Part shown: piece after piece, positions 53,060 through 62,197 of the stretch
Layout: every line of letters starts with the position of its first letter
How positions within the stretch are numbered: the first letter of the stretch is position 1
Origin: Paenibacillus sp. SZ31
Lineage (GTDB): Bacteria > Bacillota > Bacilli > Paenibacillales > Paenibacillaceae
Assembly: GCF_012912005.1 (NCBI RefSeq)
Contig: NZ_JABBEA010000012.1
Coordinates: forward strand, 1-64,000
Length of the DNA stretch: 64,000 nt
Direction of reading: 5' to 3'
Program-made: the position numbers and the translations under genes
Notes under the pieces: generated by a model
What the model was told of the DNA's origin: nothing
Database searches by the model: none
The model's input: the letters and a program-made list of their open reading frames with translations, nothing else

Positions 53060-54100
53060 TTGAAAGGGAAAGCAATAGTAGTCATACTGCTTATCATTGT
53101 AGTTCTTGCCGGAGGCGCAGGTGGATACGTGTGGAGTATGATGCGTCCTGTGGAAGCTTCTACAGAACCGGTCGTATTCGAGATTAAGAGCGGATCGGGA
53201 ACTTCGAAAATCGCAGATCAGCTTCAAGAAGAAGGGCTCATTCGAAGCGGGTTGACCTTCAAAGGGTATTTAAAGTGGAAAAAACTAGGTTCTAATTTCA
53301 TGGCGGGTACATATTCTATGAGTCCTGGCGTGACATATGACGAGATTGTTAGCAAGCTGAGTAGTGGTGAAGTTGTCCCAGAAGAAATGGTGAAATTTAC
53401 AATTCCGGAGGGTTATACCGTTCTGCAAATGGCGGGTAAGCTTTCTTATGAGCATGTTGTTGATCGGGATGAATTCATCAAACTGGCCAATGATCCTTCG
53501 GCCCTCGATGTGGATTTCGTCAAAGATATTCCAGTGGATGAAGAACTCCGCTACGTTTTGGAAGGGTATCTGTTCCCGGAGACGTATGAGCTGAAAAAAG
53601 GAAGTTCTACGCATGATGTGATGCAACGGATGCTGGAAGAATTCCAGATCAAGATCAATTCCATTCCTGATCTGGAAGCCAAGCTTCAGGAAAAGAACCT
53701 CTCTCTGCATGAGCTGCTGACCATTGCTTCACTGGTGGAGAAAGAGGTTGTAGTGGATGAGGAACGTGCTCTGGTTGCAGGTGTAATCTACAATCGGATC
53801 AATCAGGATATGAAGCTGGAGATTGATGCTACCGTGCAATATCTGCTCGACAGACCGAAGGAACGATTGTTTTTCAAGGATCTAAAGGTGAAAAGTCCCT
53901 ATAATACGTATCTGAACAAAGGCTTGCCACCAGGTCCGATTGCCAGTCCAAGTCTTCCGTCCATCGAGGCAGCGCTAAATCCGGAAGCTTCGGAGTATCT
54001 GTTCTATGTGACGAAAAAGGATGGTTCGTCCGGACATTTGTTTGCCAAAACGTATAAGGAACATCAGCAAAATATAGCCAAAAGTAAGGCTGCGCAATAA
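53060..54100 (+). CDS. mltG: Endolytic transglycosylase MltG
   Basis: 346 aa. One N-terminal membrane helix (IVVILLIIVVLAGGAGGYVW) anchors an external LysM-like region and the YceG domain. The catalytic glutamate is in IASLVEKEV; EGYLFPETYEL and PYNTYLNKGLPPGPIASPS are conserved. MltG cuts nascent glycan strands near the divisome. TTG at 53060 has AAAGGAG ten bases upstream. Confidence 0.95.
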   Translation: MKGKAIVVILLIIVVLAGGAGGYVWSMMRPVEASTEPVVFEIKSGSGTSKIADQLQEEGLIRSGLTFKGYLKWKKLGSNFMAGTYSMSPGVTYDEIVSKLSSGEVVPEEMVKFTIPEGYTVLQMAGKLSYEHVVDRDEFIKLANDPSALDVDFVKDIPVDEELRYVLEGYLFPETYELKKGSSTHDVMQRMLEEFQIKINSIPDLEAKLQEKNLSLHELLTIASLVEKEVVVDEERALVAGVIYNRINQDMKLEIDATVQYLLDRPKERLFFKDLKVKSPYNTYLNKGLPPGPIASPSLPSIEAALNPEASEYLFYVTKKDGSSGHLFAKTYKEHQQNIAKSKAAQ

Positions 54101-54114
54101 GCGGAGGGGATTAT

Positions 54115-55044
54115 ATGAGTAAGAAACATGAACTGCTCGTTACAGCAGCGAATGTGAAAGAGGCAGAAGTGCTTCTCCAAGCTGGAGCAGATGCTCTGGT
54201 CATTGGAGATGATCGATTCGGCATGCGTCTTCCAGGGAGCTTCAGCGTGGAAGAGACAGCAGAGGTGGTTGCTATTGCAGCCAAACATCAGGCGCGTGTG
54301 TATGTATCCATGACTAATCTGATGTCCAACGAGCTGCTGAAAGAATTGCCAGAATATGTTCAGGCTTTGGGCAGAATCGGTGTGGATGGTGTGGAGTTTA
54401 ATGATCCATCCGTGCTGGCTACCATGAAGGAATACGCTCCACATGTGAAGCTGCACTGGAACGCGGAGATGACTTCAACGAACTATGCGACGGCCAACTA
54501 TTGGGGAACCAAGGGCGCTAGTCGTGTTGTGCTTGCCCGTGAGTTGAATATGGACGAGTTGACGGAAATGGTCCCTTTTTTGAAGGTGGAAGCTCAGGTT
54601 CAGGTGCATGGTATGACGAATATTTATCATTCCAAGCGTAGTCTGGTGCAAAGTTACATGGCTCATCAAGGACGGCCGGTTGAGGGACATCTGGGTAAAG
54701 AACGGGGATTGTTCCTGATCGAGGCTGAGCGCCGGGATGAGAAATTCCCGATCTATGAGGACATGAACGGCACGCATATCATGAGTTCTGAGGATATATG
54801 TATCCTCGAAGATCTTCATCTGTTGATGGAGGCGGGTGTGCACAGTTTCAAAGTTGAAGGTATGTTAAAATCACTTGCTTACAATGAAGCTGTTGTACGT
54901 GCATATCGGGCAGCGATTGACAGTTATGTAGCCGATGCTGATGCATATGCGTTCTCTGAAGATTGGCTCGCTGAGGTGCGGGAGTTACAGGACCCTGAAC
55001 GTGAATTGTCGTTTGGATTTTTCTATAAAGAACAAGTGTATTAA
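54115..55044 (+). CDS. Peptidase U32-family tRNA hydroxylation protein, subunit 1 (YrrN-like)
   Basis: 309 aa. U32 fold: ELLVTAANVKEAEVLLQAGADALVIGDDRFGMRLPG, EFNDPSVL and EVKLHWNAEMTSTNYAT-like segments. In B. subtilis YrrN and YrrO together make the prephenate-dependent 5-hydroxyuridine at U34 of tRNAs. It starts 14 bases after mltG. Unlike B. subtilis no yrrM (trmR) lies between. The second U32 gene follows 17 bases later. Confidence 0.88.
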   Translation: MSKKHELLVTAANVKEAEVLLQAGADALVIGDDRFGMRLPGSFSVEETAEVVAIAAKHQARVYVSMTNLMSNELLKELPEYVQALGRIGVDGVEFNDPSVLATMKEYAPHVKLHWNAEMTSTNYATANYWGTKGASRVVLARELNMDELTEMVPFLKVEAQVQVHGMTNIYHSKRSLVQSYMAHQGRPVEGHLGKERGLFLIEAERRDEKFPIYEDMNGTHIMSSEDICILEDLHLLMEAGVHSFKVEGMLKSLAYNEAVVRAYRAAIDSYVADADAYAFSEDWLAEVRELQDPERELSFGFFYKEQVY

Positions 55045-55061
55045 TAGACGAGGTGAACAGA

Positions 55062-56390
55062 ATGGAAACAGTGGCGGTACAGCGGAAGTTCTCGGGTAAA
55101 CGTAACCGTCTGGACAAACCGGAGCTGCTAGCTCCGGCGGGTAATCTGGAAAAACTAAAATTTGCGATCCATTACGGTGCAGATGCCGTATATATCGGTG
55201 GACAGGCCTATGGACTCCGTTCCAACGCGGATAACTTTAGCTTTGAAGAGATGCGTGAAGGTGTGGAGTTTGCCAAAAAGTATGGAGCCAAAGTGTTCGT
55301 AGCGACGAACATCTATGCACATAATGAGGATGTTGAAGGTATCGAAACGTACCTACAAAACCTCTATAATGCGGGAATATCTGCGATCATTGTAGCCGAT
55401 CCGGCTATTATTGAAGTAGCGCTTCGTGCTGTGCCGGGCCTTGAGGTACATCTGAGTACTCAACAATCCACACTCAACTGGCAAGCCGTGAAGTTCTGGA
55501 AAGATGAAGGACTTCCCCGTGTTGTTCTTGGACGTGAGACCAGCTTCGAAGAGATTGAGGAAATCAAGGCAAATGTGGATATTGAAATTGAAGCCTTTAT
55601 TCATGGAGCGATGTGTTCATCGTATTCTGGCCGTTGTGTGCTCTCCAATCACTTTACGGATCGGGACTCTAACCGGGGTGGCTGTTGCCAGTCTTGCCGT
55701 TGGAAGTATGATCTGTTCGAGGATGCGAGAGAAGATACGGTGTGGGTCAGCGAAGAGGACATGCAGATGCAGGCACCTGCACCATTCAAACTGGGTGAGA
55801 ACCAGCTTCCCCTGTTCCAGGAACAGGACAATTCATTCTCCATGGGATCAAAGGATCTGTGCATGATTGGTTATATCCCCGAGTTGATTGATGTGGGTGT
55901 GGACAGCTTCAAGATTGAAGGCCGCATGAAATCAATTCACTATGTGGCTACCGTGGTTAACGTATACCGTCAAGCCATTGACGCCTATATGGCAGACCCG
56001 GAAAATTATGTTCTGAAGCCTGAGTGGGTTGAAGAAATGAACAAAGCGGCGAATCGTCCGCTCAATACCGGATTTTTCTATGATACTCCAGACCACGAAG
56101 ATCATATCTATGAGCCGGAAGAAAAGGCCGTACCTTTTGACTTCGCTGGCTTGGTTACGGGGTATGATGCTGAAACAGGAATGGCAACCATTCAACAGCG
56201 CAATCACTTCAAACCAGGACAAGAAATTGAATTTTTCGGTCCGGGAGGTCACTTTTTCAAACAGGTCGTCGGTGAAATACAGGATGAAGAAGGCAATGTG
56301 CTCGATGCTGCCCGTCACCCGTTGCAACTGATTAAAATGAAGGTGGATCAACCGGTTTCGTACTTCGATATGATGAGAAAAAAGAAGTAG
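55062..56390 (+). CDS. Peptidase U32-family tRNA hydroxylation protein, subunit 2 (YrrO-like)
   Basis: 442 aa. KPELLAPAGNLEKLKFAIHYGADAVYIGG is the U32 N-terminus. HGAMCSSYSGRCVLSNHF and GGCCQSCRWKYD carry conserved cysteines likely to hold an iron-sulfur cluster. KDLCMIGYIPELIDVGVDSFKIEGRMKS is the family signature. ATG at 55062 has GAGGTGA six bases upstream; an earlier GTG at 55053 is part of that site. Pairs with the gene upstream in tRNA wobble hydroxylation. Confidence 0.9.
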   Translation: METVAVQRKFSGKRNRLDKPELLAPAGNLEKLKFAIHYGADAVYIGGQAYGLRSNADNFSFEEMREGVEFAKKYGAKVFVATNIYAHNEDVEGIETYLQNLYNAGISAIIVADPAIIEVALRAVPGLEVHLSTQQSTLNWQAVKFWKDEGLPRVVLGRETSFEEIEEIKANVDIEIEAFIHGAMCSSYSGRCVLSNHFTDRDSNRGGCCQSCRWKYDLFEDAREDTVWVSEEDMQMQAPAPFKLGENQLPLFQEQDNSFSMGSKDLCMIGYIPELIDVGVDSFKIEGRMKSIHYVATVVNVYRQAIDAYMADPENYVLKPEWVEEMNKAANRPLNTGFFYDTPDHEDHIYEPEEKAVPFDFAGLVTGYDAETGMATIQQRNHFKPGQEIEFFGPGGHFFKQVVGEIQDEEGNVLDAARHPLQLIKMKVDQPVSYFDMMRKKK

Positions 56391-56461
56391 GCTCAAATAC
56401 CTACAATGTGTCAATATTGTATTATGATTTAACAAAATAGTGTCATGGAATTTACATTTGG

Positions 56462-56498
56462 GACCTCCGTTTATCGGCATATGGGGGTCTTTTTTTTA
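56462..56498 (+). terminator. Terminator after the U32 pair
   Basis: GACCTCC pairs with GGGGGTC, loop of 14 bases, followed by T8 or more. Confidence 0.83.
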
Positions 56499-56631
56499 TA
56501 GAAAAATAGGAATAAAGTTGTAAAATATTTCTGGGAAGTGAAAGGGGAACGAAGAAAGCTGTCGAATACTACATATTTATAGGGGAGAGAAAGAAAAATC
56601 CAACAAGTAAATTACTGGCAGGTGAATGGGA

Positions 56632-58914
56632 TTGGTTCAAAAGAAGCAGAAAGACAGTGGGGAGCAAGTGACAAAAGACGAGCAGGTTAAGCCTGAGAAG
56701 GTTCAGAAAGTGAAGAAAGAAAAAGTAGTCAAAAGCAAAACGACAGGTAGTGGCAAAAGATTGTTCAAGATTGATCGCAGTAAACTCAAGCTGGGCTGGA
56801 TCAAGACTGATTGGGTGAAGAAACAACTGAAAAACCGGGATTGGAAAAACTTTGGGGGGTCTTCTTTCGAACAGATTAAGAAGGCGAATCCGGTTAAATC
56901 CGTAGGGGTTAAACTGTTCTTGATCTTCTTTGCGGGCATTATGATTTTTGTAGTGAGTTTGGGTCTATTATCCTATTCGAAAGCCAAGGGTACGATTGAG
57001 ACCAATGCCTCACGAGCTAATCAGGAGACGATTGATCAGACCAAACAAAAAATGGACATCATTTTGGAGAGATTTGTAGACACATCCACACAGATTTTCT
57101 TTGATCCGGAAATGCAGTCATTGCTACAAAAAATGTCAGATAAGAATCTGACTGCGTATGATACATTCGTGAATTCAAGTTCAATCAACAAGCAACTGTC
57201 CAATATTGCATTTACAAATAAATCTATGGAAGCGATTTATCTGGTACCTACGGACGATACGAAGTCCATTATGGGTACGGGTAGCAACAGTTCCTCCATG
57301 GGCAGTATTCGCCAGGAACCTTGGTATAGTGAGTTAATCGAGGCAGGCGGTTATCGCTGGCTTCCAACAGAAGTGAAGGAAGATGGTTCGATCCCAACGT
57401 TCAAAATTGCACGTTCAATGAAGAACCTGCAGGGAACTACCCAGTCGTATGTTCTGGTAATTGAACTGAAACTGGAAGTTCTGGAGGAACAATTGAAATC
57501 GCTTGACCTGGGACCAGGAGCTGTTCTGCAACTGATCGCTCCGGATAATAAAGTGGTTGCATCCTCCATCCCGGATCGTACCGGACAAGATACAGAGCTT
57601 ACATTTGTCAAAGAACTAACCGAACCAGCAGGTAGTACGAATACGGAGTATACGGTGGATGACAAACCTACAGAAATGCTGGCTGTATACAGCACGATGG
57701 AAACGTCCAATTGGAAACTGGTCGGTATGATACCAACCTCTGTTCTGGTTCAGGATGCTAAAGGTATTCTGACCCTTACACTGTGGATGGCACTGATTGA
57801 TGCCGGTATTGCAGTGTTGATCGGGATCTGGATGGTTCGTATGATTGCTCGTCCACTTGGCAAATTGAAAGATCTAATGCAGGAAGGTGCGAAAGGTAAT
57901 CTTAAAGTTCGTACCCCATATAGCTCCAAAGATGAAATTGGCCAGCTCTCATCCGCATTTAATCTGATGATGGAGCAGATCACAAAGCTGGTTGAACAAA
58001 CCAATCGCTCTGCACAGGAAGTATTGGATACCGCATCCGAGCTGAGCAGTGCATCCAAGAAAACGGCTGTGTCTGCTTCTGAAATCGCTGTAGCTACAGA
58101 AGAGATTGCAGGTGGTGCAGGCAGCCTGGCAACCGAAGCGGAACGTGGCAATGAATTGACGGATAATATCTCTCGTCAGATGGAGAGTGTAATTGCTGCC
58201 AATGAACAGATGGGCGATTCTGCTCGTCATGTAGAGAAGTCCAGTCACACAGGCTCACAACATCTGAATCAGTTAATGACCAAAACCCAGAAGACAGAAG
58301 AAATGATTGGTGCACTGGTGAATAAGGTTGATTCGCTGAAAGAGAGCACGTCTTCTGTCCTGAAAGTGCTTGAAGTTCTGCAAAACATAACGAAACAGAC
58401 CAATATCCTTTCTCTGAATGCAACCATTGAAGCAGCACGCGCCGGTGCAGCCGGACGAGGATTCATGGTGGTAGCTGATGAGGTTCGTCAGCTTGCGGCT
58501 CAATCCAGACAATCCATTGAGATGGTTGGAGAGATCACTGACAAAATCATGACCGAAATGAATGAGACAGTGGATGCTTTGTCTGCAGCCTATCCGTTAT
58601 TCAAAGAACAGATGGATGCGGTTAAAGATACCAACGTCATCTTCGCTTCCGTACAGGAACAGATGGGTGCATTTGTAGAACGTCTAGGCATGGTGACAGG
58701 TTCAATTGGAGATTTGAACAAATCTCAAAGTACGTTGTCCGAAGCGATGAGCAATGTCAGCGCAGTAGCTGAAGAATCTTCTGCAACGTCTCAAGAAGTA
58801 GCTTCCTTGAGCAGTGAACAGCAAAATATCAGTAACCAGCTGGTTAATCTGTCTGGCAAACTGGAGAACGTGTCCACTGAACTGAAAGAAACATTGTCAC
58901 GCTTTACGGTGTAA
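56632..58914 (+). CDS. Methyl-accepting chemotaxis protein with long cytoplasmic N-terminus
   Basis: 760 aa. A Lys/Glu-rich cytoplasmic part of about 90 residues (EKVQKVKKEKVVKSK) precedes the first helix (GVKLFLIFFAGIMIFVVSLGLL). An extracellular Cache-like sensor follows, then a second helix near residue 400 and HAMP (RMIARPLGKLKDLM). The MA signalling domain ends with EAARAGAAGRGFMVVADEVRQLAAQS. Ligand unknown. TTG at 56632 has AGGTGA six bases upstream; ATG at 56626 abuts that site. Most MCPs begin near their first helix, so the long extension is unusual. Confidence 0.88.
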   Translation: MVQKKQKDSGEQVTKDEQVKPEKVQKVKKEKVVKSKTTGSGKRLFKIDRSKLKLGWIKTDWVKKQLKNRDWKNFGGSSFEQIKKANPVKSVGVKLFLIFFAGIMIFVVSLGLLSYSKAKGTIETNASRANQETIDQTKQKMDIILERFVDTSTQIFFDPEMQSLLQKMSDKNLTAYDTFVNSSSINKQLSNIAFTNKSMEAIYLVPTDDTKSIMGTGSNSSSMGSIRQEPWYSELIEAGGYRWLPTEVKEDGSIPTFKIARSMKNLQGTTQSYVLVIELKLEVLEEQLKSLDLGPGAVLQLIAPDNKVVASSIPDRTGQDTELTFVKELTEPAGSTNTEYTVDDKPTEMLAVYSTMETSNWKLVGMIPTSVLVQDAKGILTLTLWMALIDAGIAVLIGIWMVRMIARPLGKLKDLMQEGAKGNLKVRTPYSSKDEIGQLSSAFNLMMEQITKLVEQTNRSAQEVLDTASELSSASKKTAVSASEIAVATEEIAGGAGSLATEAERGNELTDNISRQMESVIAANEQMGDSARHVEKSSHTGSQHLNQLMTKTQKTEEMIGALVNKVDSLKESTSSVLKVLEVLQNITKQTNILSLNATIEAARAGAAGRGFMVVADEVRQLAAQSRQSIEMVGEITDKIMTEMNETVDALSAAYPLFKEQMDAVKDTNVIFASVQEQMGAFVERLGMVTGSIGDLNKSQSTLSEAMSNVSAVAEESSATSQEVASLSSEQQNISNQLVNLSGKLENVSTELKETLSRFTV

Positions 58915-58937
58915 CAAGCCAAGGTTGAAATGAGGAG

Positions 58938-58970
58938 AACCTGTCCCGCACATGGGACAGGTTTTCTTTA
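58938..58970 (+). terminator. Terminator after the MCP gene
   Basis: A ten-bp perfect stem AACCTGTCCC/GGGACAGGTT with loop GCACAT, then T-rich TTCTTT. Confidence 0.85.
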
Positions 58971-59036
58971 TGTTTACCGGATAATTCCAAGCCTTATCAG
59001 CAATAATATGTCAAAACGACAAAAGGTGAGATTGGG

Positions 59037-60848
59037 ATGCATCTTCTTGCGAAACGGCGGATTTATATAGCTTGTATTCTTCTAACTCTTGTCTTTGGGC
59101 TACTTATATTGCGATTGGGATGGGTTCAGATCGTTCAGGTGAATCAGACCATGCCTGGATTTCACCGAACGGTACGTGAAATGTCTGTATTGCAGCGTGA
59201 ACGTGGGGTGATGCTTGATCCAGGGCGGGGACAATTTACGGATTACAAGGGCGAAGCTTTGACGGGGAAGCTGCAGTGGGGCTTGGTTCTTTTTCCACAG
59301 ACAGGTCCATCAGAGAAAGTACGAAAGTATGGAGTGTTGGAAGGCTCCAAGATGACACAGTTAGCAGCTATATTACATACGGATCTGGATCAATTAAAAA
59401 AGGAATGGAATCAGGAGAGCACACCTCATTTTTGGACAGCAGGTGAACAGCAGCCTGTTCATTTGACCGAATCTCAGGTTGAGCGCCTACGTACTCTGCA
59501 TCTGCAAGAAGCCGGCATATATCCGATGATGACAAGGTATCTTCAGGGGTATACGGGAATGCAGTGGATGGGTTATCTGGCTGAACAGCCGGGATCTTCC
59601 AAAGGAAAACCTGGACATCAGGATGAAGTAAAACAGCCTTTTGCCATGAAATCAGGGGCAGCTGGACTGGAGAGAACGCTTGAACCCCTGTTGATGGGCA
59701 TTGGCCCTACACTAGTATCACGTATGGTCTCGGGTGGTGGAGAGATTATCCCCGATGTTCAGCCGCATGTCATTGCACCAGCCAATAGCCATTATCCTTT
59801 ACGTGTGGAAACTACTGTGGATGCCGAGTTGCAGCGTGGGCTGGAGCAACTGACAGAAGAATCTGGATTAGAAGAGGGAGCTGTTGTTGTGCTTGATGTC
59901 GCTAACGCAGATGTTCGCGCCATGATCTCCCGCCCTTTCTATCAGCCACAACACGTGGACCCCAAGCAATCGGCCTGGGGAAATCGTGCAGTACAGGGAG
60001 CCGTACCGGGTTCCATTTTCAAAATCGTCACTGCAGCGGCTGCGTTGGAATATCATGCGGTTTCTAACGGAGAAGAATTTCATTGTGGTGGTGAATACGG
60101 AAAATATGGGCTGTCCTGCTGGAAGGAGCATGGGCATGGAAACCTGAATCTGGAGCAAGGGTTTGCCGAGTCTTGCAATATCGTATTTGCGGAAACGGCA
60201 CGCAGGCTTAGCATGGAGCAACTGGAGCAGACGGCAGATCGTCTGGGACTGGCACGTCCTGTTGGTTGGGAGGGGAAACAGATGGCTGGCATGCCCGTCT
60301 TACGGCACTTTGATCATGAAGATCACGGGCGTGTGAGAACAGAGGCAGTTTCGTCTGCCGATGAAGGAGCGAGAATCCAGACAGCGATTGGTCAGCGAGA
60401 TGTATTGGTTACACCGCTACAAGCTGCCAATCTGATCGTGACATTATTGCATGATGGGAAGGTTAGTGCCCCGCGTCTCGTTGAGCGCATCCGGTATGCT
60501 GATGGTGGCACCATGCTGGAGATGCCCTTGCATGATTCACCTTCGGCAGCCGGACAGATTGCTCCCGCAACAGCGCATAAACTACTATCCTGGATGAATA
60601 CGGTAGTCCGTGAGGGAACAGGAAAATCCCTGCAGCATGCACGATGGCATGTTGCAGGGAAATCAGGTACAGCTCAGATACAAAAACATGGAAAGAAGCT
60701 CAATCATCAATGGTTCATTGGTTATGGACCGATAGAACGACCCAAATACGCCGTAGCTGTTCTTGTCCAGAATGTCTCTCCAGACAGCCATCACCAGGCG
60801 ACAGCTCTCTTCAGGAAGGTGATGGACTATTTGGCGGAGTCCTCGTGA
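59037..60848 (+). CDS. Class B penicillin-binding protein (PbpI/YrrR-like)
   Basis: 603 aa transpeptidase. The N-terminal helix (IACILLTLVFGLLILRLGWV) is followed by a dimerisation region and the transpeptidase domain. S326-x-x-K329 is in VPGSIFKIV, the SxN triad is S379-C-N381 in ESCN, and the third motif is K542-S-G in AGKSGTAQ (KTG is more common). B. subtilis yrrR (pbpI) lies in the same general region. Its last 22 bases overlap the convergent PerM-family gene on the other strand. Confidence 0.9.
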   Translation: MHLLAKRRIYIACILLTLVFGLLILRLGWVQIVQVNQTMPGFHRTVREMSVLQRERGVMLDPGRGQFTDYKGEALTGKLQWGLVLFPQTGPSEKVRKYGVLEGSKMTQLAAILHTDLDQLKKEWNQESTPHFWTAGEQQPVHLTESQVERLRTLHLQEAGIYPMMTRYLQGYTGMQWMGYLAEQPGSSKGKPGHQDEVKQPFAMKSGAAGLERTLEPLLMGIGPTLVSRMVSGGGEIIPDVQPHVIAPANSHYPLRVETTVDAELQRGLEQLTEESGLEEGAVVVLDVANADVRAMISRPFYQPQHVDPKQSAWGNRAVQGAVPGSIFKIVTAAAALEYHAVSNGEEFHCGGEYGKYGLSCWKEHGHGNLNLEQGFAESCNIVFAETARRLSMEQLEQTADRLGLARPVGWEGKQMAGMPVLRHFDHEDHGRVRTEAVSSADEGARIQTAIGQRDVLVTPLQAANLIVTLLHDGKVSAPRLVERIRYADGGTMLEMPLHDSPSAAGQIAPATAHKLLSWMNTVVREGTGKSLQHARWHVAGKSGTAQIQKHGKKLNHQWFIGYGPIERPKYAVAVLVQNVSPDSHHQATALFRKVMDYLAESS

Positions 60849-62023
60849 TCCTTCGCAGGAACGGGACGTTGTACAGTAGATTCGGCAGAATTCGCTGAGG
60901 CCTTGTTAACGGGTGGGTCCATGACCAATGGAGAGGATTCAAATTCATCTTTTGGCAGGTGAATCCACTTTTGCAGGTACCCTTGTTGTAACAGTTCTTT
61001 TAGAAGGATCAGGAGCACTGGAGATAACACTACACCAGCAAGGCCGAAGATCGAAAGGGAGATCAGCATAAACGAAAGCATCAAGTACGCCGAAGATACA
61101 CCGATCGAGTTACCTGAGATTTTCGGTTCCAGCAATTGTCGTGTCAGCATCGTTACTGCCAGAATGACAATCAGGCCGATCGCCAGGCTACTGTTGCCTA
61201 TAATGAACAAGTAGACGATCCATGGAATGAATACAACAGGAACACCAAGCAGTGGCACTAGATCGAAGACTGCACAGATGGCTGCAATGGTAAAGGCGTT
61301 AGAGGTTCCCAAAATCAATAAACCTGCATAAATCAATACGAACGTAATTAGCATCATGATCATCTGTGCCTTCAAATACGAGCGGATCGTTTTGAACACA
61401 TGATTACGCATGAATTCAATAGCTAATTTCAAGGTTTTAGGCGTTTTCGCACGGGCGAACTTGCGCCAGGATTCGATCTCGATACTGAGAAAGAATGCCA
61501 GAATAATCGCAATTCCGAAGTTCGTAATAAAGGAAGAGAATGAACTGAGGAAGCCGACGACGAACTGTGCTCCGCTAGTTACCCATTTGGACAGGAAACC
61601 GGTCAGTGTTGCAAAATATTCGTTCGCTTTTTCCATAATCCCATCAGGTAGAGCATCGGACTTGTCCTGCATAAATAGAACCAGATTGGTGAATTCACGC
61701 TGTATCATCTCAATATATACGGGAAAATTATCTTGAAGATTGGAAATTTGTGAAATGATAATCAAACCCACACCAAAAAAGGCAGCGATAATTAGTGCAA
61801 GAAATAACAAGACGGAGATGGCGGCTCCAAGCGTCTTGGGTAATCCTTTGCGATGTAAAAATTTGGCCAGCGGCTCAATCATCCAATACACGATGAATGA
61901 TAGAAAGACGGGTGCAGCCACTTGGTATAATTGACTAAAACCGTACATGATCACATACACGGTTAATACGAGCAATGCGATGTCAAAGACGGTTCGCCCG
62001 TATTTTTTGTAAAGCGGTAGCAT
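60827..62023 (-). CDS. AI-2E/PerM-family membrane protein, second copy
   Basis: 398 aa with about seven to eight helices; ILAFFLSIEIESWRKF, GTSNAFTIAAICAVFDLVPLLGVPVVFIPW and RQLLEPKISGNSIGVS are family features. A polar C-terminal tail follows. ATG at 62023 has AAAGGAG eight bases upstream; ATG at 62029 is closer to that site but possible. Substrate unknown. A paralogue lies at 47176. Confidence 0.84.
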   Translation of the reverse strand: MLPLYKKYGRTVFDIALLVLTVYVIMYGFSQLYQVAAPVFLSFIVYWMIEPLAKFLHRKGLPKTLGAAISVLLFLALIIAAFFGVGLIIISQISNLQDNFPVYIEMIQREFTNLVLFMQDKSDALPDGIMEKANEYFATLTGFLSKWVTSGAQFVVGFLSSFSSFITNFGIAIILAFFLSIEIESWRKFARAKTPKTLKLAIEFMRNHVFKTIRSYLKAQMIMMLITFVLIYAGLLILGTSNAFTIAAICAVFDLVPLLGVPVVFIPWIVYLFIIGNSSLAIGLIVILAVTMLTRQLLEPKISGNSIGVSSAYLMLSFMLISLSIFGLAGVVLSPVLLILLKELLQQGYLQKWIHLPKDEFESSPLVMDPPVNKASANSAESTVQRPVPAKDHEDSAK

Positions 62024-62197
62024 GGACATGGCTCCTTTGATGGCAATAATTAGATTGTATTTATTGTACACGATAGCTATCTTTTTGGGAAAACAGGATT
62101 CAAGAAAAGTCTGAACTATGATAAAATTAAAGGCGGTTTATTTTAGATAGTGCCATAGCGCACCGTAATTCAGCAGGAGAAGTGGGGAGCTAGCAAC

